Shown here: in pieces, positions 21,951 through 31,892 of the stretch
Layout: every line of letters begins with the position of its first letter
How positions within the stretch are numbered: the first letter of the stretch is position 1
Assembly: GCA_021399435.1 (NCBI GenBank)
Contig: JAJTUP010000014.1
Coordinates: 620,001-684,000 of the forward strand
Reading direction: 5' to 3'
From: Diaporthe sp. PMI_573
Taxonomy: Eukaryota; Ascomycota; Sordariomycetes; Diaporthales; Diaporthaceae
Length of the DNA: 64,000 bases
The notes under the pieces: generated by a model
Databases searched by the model: none
Told to the model about the DNA's origin: nothing
What the model saw: only the letters and a program-made list of their open reading frames with translations
Translations under genes and position numbers: made by a program

Positions 21951-23374
21951 TTAATGCGCGAGAAAGTTCATGGCGGCTTCATGACGAAACTTGCGAGCTA
22001 GTTCCAGTGGCGTCCAGCCATACTTATCAGGGAGGCTGAGGTTGGCCCCGAGATCGTGGAGCTTCCTGAGTAGGTCAACACTGTTGTTTATCGCACATGA
22101 GGCTATGAGCTTACGGCAATTTGAAGCTTGCTGGGGCCTTAAACCAATGAGTATTGACAAAACGCCCTTGTAGTTAGAGGATCTCTCCATTTTGTTGACG
22201 GTCTAGCGCTTGCACGTAAGAGAGACTGCCGACATTCCATTTTTGTCACGCACGTTGATGTTAGGATGTTAGCCTTTGCATCTAAGAGCAGACGAACGCA
22301 GTCCTTGTGTCCGTTCTTTGAGGCATTGTGAAGCGGCGTCTGCTTGAGTAGAGCGTTCGCTAAGTCGATAACAAGACTTGCTTTATCGCTTTCGGACTTT
22401 GCTGCGTGAAGCAGTCTCTCTACAATATGGCCATGTCCTTGCAGCGCCGCCCGATTCAAGGGTGTCTCCTCGTCTCTGCTGATCATGTTGATTTCGGATA
22501 TCGGTAGTTTCCTTTTGATTAATTCGTCGAGTATTCGGTTTGCACTCTTCGTCGTCTCCGAGCAGCACGCAGCATATAGCGGTGTCCTGTTCTGGCCGTC
22601 AGGGAGGTTTACACTGGCGCCCTCTTCGAGTAGAACCTCAACACACTCCACGTGACCCCGATTAGCAGCAAAGTGGAGAGCGGTGTCTCCGTCAGTGTTT
22701 CCATCATCAACGTCCTCAATTTTACGCTCGCAGAGAATTTTGAGCACCTCACAATCCCCCAAGACACTTGCCAATTGGAGTGGCCGTTCTGAGTCCGCAA
22801 ACTCGGCATTTACATCAGCTCCGTTCTGAAGGAAGGCTCTCACTAAGGCTCTGGGTACGCCCTCTCTCCGTAACAGTACACTCAAAGGTGTCTGGCTACC
22901 TCCGGACTTTTTGGTGACAGCGTTGATATCCAACTTGGGGCCATTGATACCGTTGGTGGGGTGATTGAGTAGCAGTTCTAGAGCCTTGACGTCCTCCCCT
23001 TTGCTCGCGAAAATATGAAGAATATTCTGGTGGAAAGTCTTCTCCACCATGTTGAGATCAGCTCCATGTTGTAGCATCAGTTCTATGACTTCAAGACTGG
23101 GGTACTTGAGACACCACGTGAAAAAGGCCGGCAGGATGCATTCCATTGGCCTGTTAGGGTCGGCGCCGTATTCCAGCAAGACACGGAGAATGGGCAGATG
23201 GTCGCGAAACTGTATGAACCAGCCTACTGACAGTGCGTCCACTTGTCCAAACGATGTCATGGCCAGCTCGTTGGGATCTGCTTGCATATTGGACAAAAGG
23301 TGTTCTGCCCAGCTGGATATTCTAAGAAATGCAGACGAGCGCAGCGGCGGGGGACAATCTGGCATGAGGGACAT
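21951..23374 (-). pseudogene. Ankyrin-repeat protein gene, frameshifted and interrupted
   Basis: The first 370 or so codons from ATG 23374 encode about ten ankyrin repeats (for example DGDTALHFAANRGHVECVEV, TPLHNASKNGHKDCVRLLLD). At 22257-22272 the 8-mer GATGTTAG occurs twice in tandem, which shifts the frame right after the segment KANI. The ankyrin frame resumes as NVRDKNGMSA but then meets TAG (22203-22205). A further repeat (YGWTPLELARKFRHEAAMNF) follows in the same frame to the stop at 21951. The upstream effector part (such as NACHT) that often precedes these repeats in fungal immune-like proteins is not seen. The gene is thus broken at least twice. Confidence 0.75.
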
Positions 23375-23792
23375 TCACCATTGGCCTTCACTGTGCCACT
23401 AGCAACCACACCCTCTAGTACTTAAGCCTTGCCCCTAGGATGTCTGATAGGGCTTTCCCTTACATAGAAGGCGGCGCAGACTTAACTTGAATTAACGTAT
23501 TGAGGACAGCTGCCTTCTCTCTGTATCCCTCTCGTGACAGGTACGCAGAGTTGGGGTTTTCGTCCCAGCCAAGTCTGCGATCCGTAGGGAGATCAAGATG
23601 ATAATCAATATTTCATACCTTTGAATGTTCTCATTAAGATTATAAATTTGAAATCCAGAAAAGGCTTTGGTGTGCTCGCACATAACCTAGTGGTTGGGCT
23701 CCGCCGCTGCCTTCCGGGATCCCGGGGTCACCAGGTGACCCACTCCGCAACTGGATCGCCAATATGAATTTTTAAATTGCCCGGAATCTCAA
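23375..23792. other. Gap upstream of tRNA-Leu
   Basis: About 420 bp with no coding frame of note. A perfect inverted repeat with 8-bp arms and a one-base centre (GGGTCACC-A-GGTGACCC, 23725-23741) lies some 50 bp before the tRNA. Confidence 0.4.
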
Positions 23793-23884
23793 GGCAACTT
23801 GGCCGAGTGGTCTAAGGCGCTACGTTCAGGTGGAATCATCTTCGTAGTCTCGAAAGAGGCGTGCGTTCGAGTCGCACAGTTGTC
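23793..23884 (+). tRNA. tRNA-Leu (anticodon CAG), with intron
   Basis: Acceptor arms GGCAACT and AGTTGTC pair with one G-U. The D arm reads GCC...GGC around GAGTGGTCTAA. The anticodon stem CTACG/CGTAG encloses an 18-nt loop, which is a 7-nt loop plus an 11-nt intron after position 37, giving anticodon CAG. A long variable arm (CTC/GAG stem, typical of Leu) is followed by the T arm GTGCG-TTCGAGT-CGCAC. The B-box is canonical. It decodes CUG codons as Leu in this fungus, as normal outside the CUG-Ser yeasts. Confidence 0.93.
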
Positions 23885-23885
23885 A

Positions 23886-26729
23886 TTACTTTTGCTTTTT
23901 GAACTATCATCAAAACGGAGTATATTCGTAGATTTTAATATCATATTACCACAACAGTTATGGAGCAGACCTCCCAAGGTTCCGGAGATCCCGAAACACC
24001 AGACGGCCATGGGCCCACCCACTATGGACGAGCACACCAAAGCCGTCATTCAAATTCCAACTTTGCAATGTTTATTGAAACTTGTTCAAAGCGGTGAAAC
24101 ACCAAGTATCATCCTAATTTCTCACCTCCTTGAAGACCTCGGATGAGCTCGTCGAGATCAACCGCAACGGCTTTGACATGCGCCTTGGTTTCGGCGTCAA
24201 GGAGCTCGACCTCGCACTCGACCTCGCACTGCCTATCTCCCTGCAGACTGCCAAGAACGGCCACTTTCGCACCATCCAGGCCTTCAAATGGAAGGGGCCT
24301 AAAACTCTCAAGTTCTAAGCCGACTAACTTATACAAGATCGTTTACTCACGTTCACAGACTTGTTGAGGAAAAAAGGCCAAGTCTGCACATTGAACCATC
24401 AGTATACTTGAGGGCAAAGTCGGCTTAGAATCACTGAAGCCTCATATGATAGCCTGAGCAAAGACGCCTTTACTTCGGCAAGAATTGTCATGTTGCTCTT
24501 GATTCGTAGCATGAAATCCACACACCGAGTATGATTTTGGGGATCTAAGTCGCGAACAAGTGGCAGCCTCGTTGCACCGGACGCCGTTGTGTCCAATGGA
24601 CCCGAGAAACTCTCCGAAGCAAGTAATCTGATCGATGATGTGCGGTTTTCCCAACACAGCATTTCTCGCACTGCCTCATCTCAACAGTCACAAAAGTGCT
24701 TAGTACTACATTTGCTGTCCTTTTGGTCAGTAATCTGCTAACCACAAGCCGTGAAGTCTCCAACGCAGACACAATATAATCTTCTTAGCCAAGACAACTT
24801 AGCACCCGTGGACCACAAACCGCCCGCTTTGGACTGCTGCTAAGCTGGCTAGGTAGATAGCCAGTTAATAAATCAACTGTCGCTGTCCGAGTAATTTGCC
24901 TCTCTGTGGGTTGGCATAAAGGGTTAGGCTGTTGGCCTTAATATTTCATGACTTTGGCAATCTTTGAAGATTTAGAGCTAAGCCCAATTTTCGCGTTTGA
25001 ATATTTGAACAGTACAAACAAGCACGGCTATCAGTACTGGAAGACGGATACCATAGGTGTCTTCAGAATCTGTTTTGAAGCTATTTCCAAATTCAACATC
25101 CCTCAGCACACGTACAGTAATAAACACGGCCTCGCGAGAAGGCCCAACCACACACAGCCACCGTCTGTAAGAACGACCATGATCCCTCGTCAGCGTAATT
25201 TCTAAGAATGAAGAGGACCAGTAAAGGTCATGAATTCGTCCATACGGCTGTGGGAGCACCTACGGAAGACATGGTGTCCCAGTGGCATGACAAACTGCCA
25301 GTGAGGAAGATGAGTACGAGGAATTTGCTTGCGCGATATTTGTATGGGCCGGGGATGCAGCTGCACCTCTACCTAGGTTTCTATCTCACTTCAGTGCTGG
25401 AGATTCCTTGACGTCTAGCATATATGGGGCGTTCAAGGCGGCCGAACATATACGGACTACCTACTTAACCAAATGTTCACAAGCCTTGCTCGGGTGTCCG
25501 CTACACAGCCACAGCATCTATGGTAGACCATCTGGGCAGTGCTCACTGCCCAAGTTAATATAGGATAAACTTCGCACTAAATAACCTCCTATAGAATAAT
25601 CTCTTATAGGCCATCCTCCTATCCTCTTCTAGAAAGTCCTCCTATCCTCACATACAATACCCTCCTATCGTCTTATGGAATATACTCTCATCCTCTTATA
25701 GGACACCCTCCTATCCTCTTGTAGGATGCCCTCCTGTGAGATACTCTCTTGTAGGATTACCTGTAATAGGTGACTGGCAAGAAGGCAAGTAAGCCACAGG
25801 GGCTCCACGTTTAGAATTATTTGGTACATGGCTGTGTTACTGTAATAATGTTTGTGATAGATGGACACACACTAATGTACAGTGGGTGCACGCCGCTACA
25901 GAACGGCTTCCACTAATAGTGGTAGGCCCACACCTAGACACGGACTACAGGAGGTTTAGACCAGGTGAACGCGAGAGCTGCAGACCACGGGCCAGGGTCC
26001 GCTGCTGTCCGGTCTTACGCACCGCTCTGCCAAAGGACGGACTTAAAGCAGGTACCTCTCCAGCATCTGAGAACTGACGGCAAAGAGAGATCTGGCCAAA
26101 GTCTGGGTAAATAAACTTCGACATGTTCGCTTTCACCTACCTCGGTTCCAGGTACAGCAGGCAGTCCACCACTTGGGGGTCAAACGCAGCTGGGCGGGTG
26201 CTCAGCCAGGTATCAAGGTACAGTGCAAATGTACCAAGCTGCGCCGTGCTGTATCTAGGTGTTTAAAGTAGGTACCTAGGGACATGTCAGGTAGACGCAG
26301 AAACAGACAATGTCAATAGTGCAAGTGCGGCACCGTCAAGGCGCCAGGGACAGGATGGCGCCATCAGAACCGGACCAGAGATGCATCGCGCCTTCCCAGT
26401 TTCTTCAAACTACTGCCTACCCAGATATTCTGGCCTTTCTCCGAGCTCTCTCGACTGCCCTCCCTCCCCTTCAATTCTGCCCGTCTGTCATCAACATCAA
26501 CATCAACATCAACAGACAACAGACAACAGACAGCACCACGACACACTCCGTCCATCAACAACCCGTGGTCCCATCCCATCGCCCGGTCCAAATACAAGCC
26601 TTCTTGGCAGACTCACTCGATTTGTCTACTCTACTACCGTTTCCCACTCTGCTCTACTCTCTGATCATCCCCGCCCCCTCTCACAACCACGCCCAACAGG
26701 CCACCAAGGATCCCAGCACTTCAACCTCA
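23886..26729. other. 2.8-kb gene-poor segment
   Basis: I find no supported gene. A short plus-strand frame near 24130-24318 has codon choice resembling real genes (ending in KWKGPKTLKF), but has no start, no family and an equally open antisense frame. A hairpin-forming tandem repeat lies at 25585-25760. The last 280 bp are rich in CA/TC with a CATCAA/ACAACAG run (26491-26535) and probably form the promoter and leader of the coiled-coil gene. Confidence 0.4.
25585..25760. repeat. Degenerate ~23-bp tandem repeat with internal hairpins, about 7 copies
   Basis: Units open with CCTCCTAT and close with a copy of TATAGGA or TGTAGGAT, for example CCTCCTATCCTCTTATAGGA. The inner CCTAT and ATAGG can pair, so each unit can form a small stem-loop. 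Several units change both arms loosely, but the pairing theme remains. No frame reads through the array. Confidence 0.8.
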
Positions 26730-27578
26730 ATGGCGTGCCTCTTCTGCCGTTTCTCAGCGTGGCTGCAACACAAACTGGAAGTGCGAGCCGAGAACAAGGC
26801 TGCCCAAGCCGAGACCAGGGCTGCCCAAGCCGAGAACAGGGCTACCCAAGCCGAGAACAGGGCTGCCCAAGCCGAGACCAAGGCTGCTCAAGCGCAGGAT
26901 GCTGCCCTGGATGCTGCACGTGCCGAAACAAATAGACGTGACCGAAGTGCCTCCCGCGTCAGAAGGCTTTACGAGCCGCCGCCGACCCCACTCCCTCCCC
27001 CAGGAGACGCAGAAACCCTTGAGACCCTCCGTGCCCGGATTCCGCCGCGTTCAGTAATAGTGGACGAAGAAGGCGTCTTCCGTCCGCCCTGGCCTACGGA
27101 TACGGTGGAGCAAGCTTGTAGGGCTGCCGCCAAATGGGTCGACTACTACATTTCTGTCGCCGTCACTGAGGATGCGCACGAATTGGTCGCCGCGCGTGCT
27201 ATCCGGGCTGTCGCCACGGCCGTCTCTACTACGCCCACATACGCTGTATTTGTCGCTGCCGTTACCATGGGCGAGAGTTCGGCCTTGATCCGTTCCGAGA
27301 ACCCTTATCGCAGTCGTCATTACACTCGACTCCCTCCCGGAATTGTCGCCCGCCGCAAGTTGAATGCGTTGAATGCTGCCGTCGAGGCTGGTATGGCTGC
27401 TCATGCCGAGGACATTGCTCGTGCCGAAGACAATGCCAGGCCGCCCGACTACGACGACATCAACGGTTCTGATTCTCAAAACTATACCCCCACCGACTCC
27501 GACTCCGAGTCTACGCCAATCCTCAACCAGACCGGGTCCCATCCAACACAAGTCGCTACCCAATCCTTCTCGTCATGA
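26730..27578 (+). CDS. Coiled-coil protein with 7-residue tandem repeats, unknown function
   Basis: A 282-aa intronless ORF from ATG 26730. After a short start (MACLFCRFSAWLQHKLEVRA) come about five copies of a seven-residue unit of the type RAAQAEN, encoded by 21-bp tandem repeats at about 26790-26898. This is an Ala/Gln/Glu heptad pattern expected to form a coiled coil. Next is a basic linker, a Pro-rich stretch (PPPTPLPPPG), and a globular-looking region at about residues 95-215 (AAKWVDYYISVAVTEDAHEL). The tail is Ser/Asp-rich. I recognise no family. The frame stays open a further 140 codons upstream, but that part is a CATCAA/CAACAG-rich leader and not protein-like. Likely species- or lineage-restricted. 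Confidence 0.62.
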   Translation: MACLFCRFSAWLQHKLEVRAENKAAQAETRAAQAENRATQAENRAAQAETKAAQAQDAALDAARAETNRRDRSASRVRRLYEPPPTPLPPPGDAETLETLRARIPPRSVIVDEEGVFRPPWPTDTVEQACRAAAKWVDYYISVAVTEDAHELVAARAIRAVATAVSTTPTYAVFVAAVTMGESSALIRSENPYRSRHYTRLPPGIVARRKLNALNAAVEAGMAAHAEDIARAEDNARPPDYDDINGSDSQNYTPTDSDSESTPILNQTGSHPTQVATQSFSS

Positions 27579-29382
27579 AGTCCAAAGTCAAGCAATCACA
27601 CTTGCCACTCGGGTCAAATGACCTCCAGATGAATTCATCCACCAAACCAAATCGTCTTCTACACACCATCTCGTCTCCTACACACCATCTCGTCTTCCAC
27701 ACACCACCTCGTCTTCTACCATCACCCGTCACTTGCGTCAGCGCTTCAGCTCGACCATCTCTTCGTTTGCATCAAATCTGGTCAGTACTCCATCCTCTCC
27801 AGGTCGTTAGTGTGTGTGCGTCTCTGTGTCTCTGCGCGTGTCTATCTACAATGTTCGCAATGTTGGCCTATCTGCATATCTGCAAGGCTCTTTGCTCTGA
27901 AATACAATAAGAATTCATTCAAAACTCTTTTGCAATCTTCTTCTTTCTCGAACTCTACCAAAACGCCTACCTTTCTCTATCGAAGCCGAATCTCGACAGG
28001 ACGTGTCCAGTACACCGTCAGCCTCGCAGGGTACGTGGCCTCATACCAAACATGATTTCCATTCGCACGGGACATTGCAAGTGGAACACCATCATGTTGT
28101 GCTGCTGGCATTGCTGGCCTCCATGGCCACCTCACCTTCATCGCTGGCCACGAGACCCACGCCTTCTGGAGGCCGACGGCGCGGAGGAGGAGGCCGGAAA
28201 CAGGGCGGGTTGGAACAAGCTCGGTTCCTTGACAACAGGGGCCACCATTCTCCGGCCGAATGAAATCAGATGGCATGGGTTGAAGTCACGTTTCCTAGTC
28301 ACAATTGCGCTGCCCGATGTAAGCATTTCCATCAATTGAGGGGAGATTCACTTCAGACTCACATCATGCTCACAGACGCCAAGGCAGTGACGAAGAAGGC
28401 CGTGTTTGGTCTGAGGCCTTGATTGCACGTGGATACAGTTGGAATAGACCTAGAAATTCTGGAAAGATGGGCGGTGACGGCAGGAAATGTGGAATGTTGG
28501 CAGACGAGCGTTGGATCTCCATTGAGGAGGAAATCTCAAAGGGAAGTGCCCCGAAAGGACCTCTCTGTGTGTACAAAAGTGCGGGATCTGTGCTGGTTCG
28601 GGTACACACGTTCACGACAACTATTCCCTTCAACAGGAGGTATTGGCTGGGTTGGAGCTCGCGGAGACACCTACGCTGACTGCGTTTGACCGATATCTTG
28701 CTTCGAGTTGCTTCGGCTGATGAGAAGTAGAACACCAGAAATATGTTTCTAGAATCAGACTTTTTGTTTTGCAGTCTCGTAGTCCTCAATGCCCCCCAGG
28801 TGCACGGCTGAGAATTCTGGATTTTGAGCGTCACGTACAGAAGTCTTCAGATCCAACGAAGCTTGTGACTGCTTCAACTACAAGGCCGTCACATCACCGA
28901 GGACGCAAGGATTTACGGCACTAGTGGTGTGGAATCTGTGAGAGCAGTCACTTTAGCGGAGCTGGAGTCCGAGCTAGAGGCGACGTGCAGCAACTGTCAC
29001 TTTCAAGGAAGACCGCAGCTAATTGTGTTGCTCTTACAGCTACTGAGCAGCAGAGCCGGCAAGGATGAAAGACGAGTGCTCCCAGCCTGGGTCAGGGAAC
29101 CGAGCCTGAAGGATTCAGATGTGCTGGAATCTATCCGTGTACCTATGGACCTACTTACACTGACATCTTGGACAATTACTTACAGGTGCTTCTTCTTAGC
29201 ACATCAGCAACCACTTGGTCACTGATGAGTTCCACCCATCCACCACGTTGAGGTGAGAAGCAATCGGATGGGTAGCCTTAAGGGTAACGGCTCGTCCCTA
29301 CCTCGCCGTAGCGAGGATTTTGCTGGGTTTTACGGGGACCCAAAACCCCACCTCGGGCGAGGATTTTGTGGCGCTTCCGCGC
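27579..29382. other. 1.8-kb gap
   Basis: No supported gene. It begins with a pyrimidine/CA-rich 3' region of the coiled-coil gene containing repeated CACACCA(T/C)CTCGTCT. The open frames (e.g. 28003-28263 +, 28370-28834 -) are compositionally ordinary and carry no motif. A frame at 28929-29225 lacks an ATG. Confidence 0.35.
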
Positions 29383-29982
29383 CTAGTGGCGCCAGAGCGG
29401 TTTCGGCGCGGGCGGCTTCTTCTTGAGCCGGCGCCGAATCTTGGGCTCGGGCTCAGGCTCAGACTCAGGCTCAGACTCAGGCTCGGGCTCAGGCTCGGGC
29501 TCGGTCTCGAGCTCGGGCTCGGGCTCGGGCTGGGGCTGGGGCTGGGGCTCCCGATCCAGACCGAGCTCCCTCCGCAGGGCCAGGGCCGTCCCGTCTGCGT
29601 CCGCCTCCTCCCGGCGGGCGGCCGCGTCCTCCCTCCCCCTCCGCTCCGCCTCCATCTCCTCCTCCTCCTCCTTCCGCCGGCGGGCCTCGGCCGCCCTCTC
29701 CGCCTCCTCCTCGGCCGCCAGCTCCTTCCTGGCCAGGAGCTTGGCCTTCTCCTTCTCCTTGACCCTGTTCTGGGCCGCCGCCGCCGCCGCCGGCCTCACC
29801 AAGGCGTGGAGCTGGTGGCGGGCGGTGTAGAGGAAGGTGGCCGCGGCCAGCACCAGCGCCCCCACCGCGACGCCGTGGGTGGCCCACCAGGGAGCCGCCG
29901 CCTTCTCCTCCAGGGCCTCGACCGCCCGCTTGGCGAGGGCCGCCATCGTCGCCTCGTATGGCGTCATCGTCGTCGTCGTCAT
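29383..29982 (-). CDS. Single-pass membrane protein with charged coiled coil and Pro/Glu repeat tail
   Basis: A 199-aa intronless ORF from ATG 29982. Order: a short N-terminus starting MTTTTM; one hydrophobic segment ([20 protein letters not shown], about residues 35-54); a long Lys/Arg/Glu-rich helix (about 70-130), likely a coiled coil; a Pro/Gln and Pro/Glu dipeptide run (about 145-182); and a basic end ([19 protein letters not shown]). The repeat tail is encoded by a hexanucleotide (GGCTCG/GGCTCA) array at about 29447-29550. A CGT/CTT trinucleotide run lies just 5' of the start. No family is recognised. The antisense frames are open only because of the repeats. Confidence 0.6.
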   Translation of the reverse strand: MTTTTMTPYEATMAALAKRAVEALEEKAAAPWWATHGVAVGALVLAAATFLYTARHQLHALVRPAAAAAAQNRVKEKEKAKLLARKELAAEEEAERAAEARRRKEEEEEMEAERRGREDAAARREEADADGTALALRRELGLDREPQPQPQPEPEPELETEPEPEPEPESEPESEPEPEPKIRRRLKKKPPAPKPLWRH

Positions 29983-31892
29983 CTTCGTCTTCGTCGTCGT
30001 CTTCGTCGTCGTCGTCTTCTCCTAAAAAGCTCGTTAGTGTGTGCGCAGTGTCTATGCGCCTGAAGAAGAAAGGAAAGGAAAGGAAAACTCCCCAGGAATC
30101 AAGAGGGCACGTCTGTTTTGCCTGCATTCCCTAGTGCGAGCTGCGCAGTCTGCGACTTCCTTCTCGGAGAGGGAAACTCGAACATGGCCTGGTCTAGTCT
30201 CGTCCAGCGGAGGCTTTCCTTCTGGAGCGCACTTCCAGGGAGGGGCTTGTGTCCCTGTGGTTGGGCGGGGCTACTTCCTTCCTCACTTTCGACACGGCAG
30301 GAGGAAAGGGGACGCGTGTCCATTCTTCGCGTTGTTGGGCAGGAGCAGGAAGGCAGGAGCAAGTTTCGAGCGCCTGGGACGAGCGAGAACCCTTGCAGGG
30401 GTGTGTGGCTGCTGCCTTTTGCCTCAGTGGGACTTGTGCAGTCACTCGGGGAATTCTGAGGCCTGCCACAGTTGAAGGCAGGCGCTGAAAGTTGTGCCAG
30501 GAAATTGAAGCCATGGTGTGTGGATGGACTGTGAGAGGCCAGTGCCTCCATCGCAGTCGATGCACCAGATGAGATGGGGCTGTTGACAATACATTGACAG
30601 TTCCGTGGGTGGTTTTGATTCAAATTTTGCGATATTGAGACGAGCATGGAGATATGTAATTGGCTTCGAATTGTGTGTGTCTAAACGAGACCTTTGCTCA
30701 CAAATTTGGTCGCAGTCCACGCAAGTCCTTTCCCTGGCACTTCATTTTGCACCTCGAGTTGCACACGTTGAGCCCCATGAGGCGGAGGAACGAGTGGGAA
30801 TCACCAGCCTTTCACAGGTCACCGTGAAGAAATCCGATGGATGAGGTCAGGCTGGAACCAGAGTTCTAGATAAAGTAGATTGATGTATATGAGTAGAGTT
30901 TCGAAAGATGTTCACTAAATGTTCACTAAAGACTTTGGTTTAAAAAGCAGTGACACCGTGAACATCAAACTCAGAAACCCAACGTTTCCAGTCATCTCAC
31001 TTGAGCACCACAAAGCAGTCCTTTCCAAGGAGAATATCTGCAATTCGGACTCTACTTTATCTACCATGGATCTTTCGAGAAGAAATCATTGTTTAACAAA
31101 ATCAACACTACTCAAATTCCCGATTCGATTTGGGCGCCCATGCTCAGCGACCAGGAGCCCCTTTCTGCCAGCACAGGGGCCTTGGAGACAAGAGACAATA
31201 GGAGAACAGGAAATCGTGGTGAAGCCGGTGTTGTGTCCAGCAGAACCAAACCCATTTACCAGTTTTAGACATTCACGCAGTGTAGTCATCCTGCACTGCC
31301 TCACGAGCCACACAAATTACTAAGCGCTCTCAGGCCGTGAGAACAGGTCGTTTGAAAGGACGTCTGAGCGTTTGAGATAGTGTGTCCGGGCCGTTTATGG
31401 CAAGGTCAACACCCGGCAGTCTGGGTCAACCAGCTGTTATTATGTCTTGGCGGGAGAAAAAGGACCGTACAGGCCTTCCGGAGTCCAACCCACCAGGCGC
31501 CCACTCAGGCCCAGCGCTAGAAGCCGAGGGAGGGTGGGGCTCGCAGCCTGGATGCTACAAAGGTCCGCTTCCCCAAAAGTTCACCACTTGAGGGATTGAC
31601 CTTGTCCGACCCCGACTGTTCTGGCCATTTCTCTTGCGGCTGCTGACAGCAGACATACTCCGATCTGGCCTGGTTCAATCTGATTTGATCTCCGGTCAGC
31701 ATCAAATCTGGAGCTCCCCTGCCCGGGCCCAACAGGTGCGTTGCAGGTGCCATCGAAGGAATTGCTAGCTGAGGCTATATACGCCTGCCTATGGACAAGG
31801 TCGACTCCACTGTAAACTGGACTGTCACTTTGAAATAACAACAATTATCACCCCAACCATAACCAAAAACCACAACTCAGGTCCCAGGGCAG
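29983..31892. other. 1.9-kb gap
   Basis: No gene is supported; overlapping frames near 30041-30647 run on both strands with no motif. The last 100 bp before 31893 are A/C-rich (ATAACAACAATTATCACCCC), typical of a fungal leader, and belong to the folylpolyglutamate synthase gene. Confidence 0.4.

Noticed and set aside
24109..24336. Short frames on both strands with gene-like codon use
   Set aside because: Each strand gives a plausible peptide, neither has an ATG in context, a splice partner or a family; left as unassigned.
26310..26729. 140-codon N-terminal extension of the coiled-coil gene
   Set aside because: The stretch is leader-like (CATCAA, ACAACAG runs) and not protein-like; ATG 26730 directly precedes the structured part.
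28929..29225. 98-codon plus-strand frame
   Set aside because: Begins at GTG with no ATG near its 5' end and no family match.
29489..30127. 212-codon minus-strand frame with Asp and Gly runs
   Set aside because: Shadow of the 29383-29982 gene, kept open by trinucleotide and hexanucleotide repeats.
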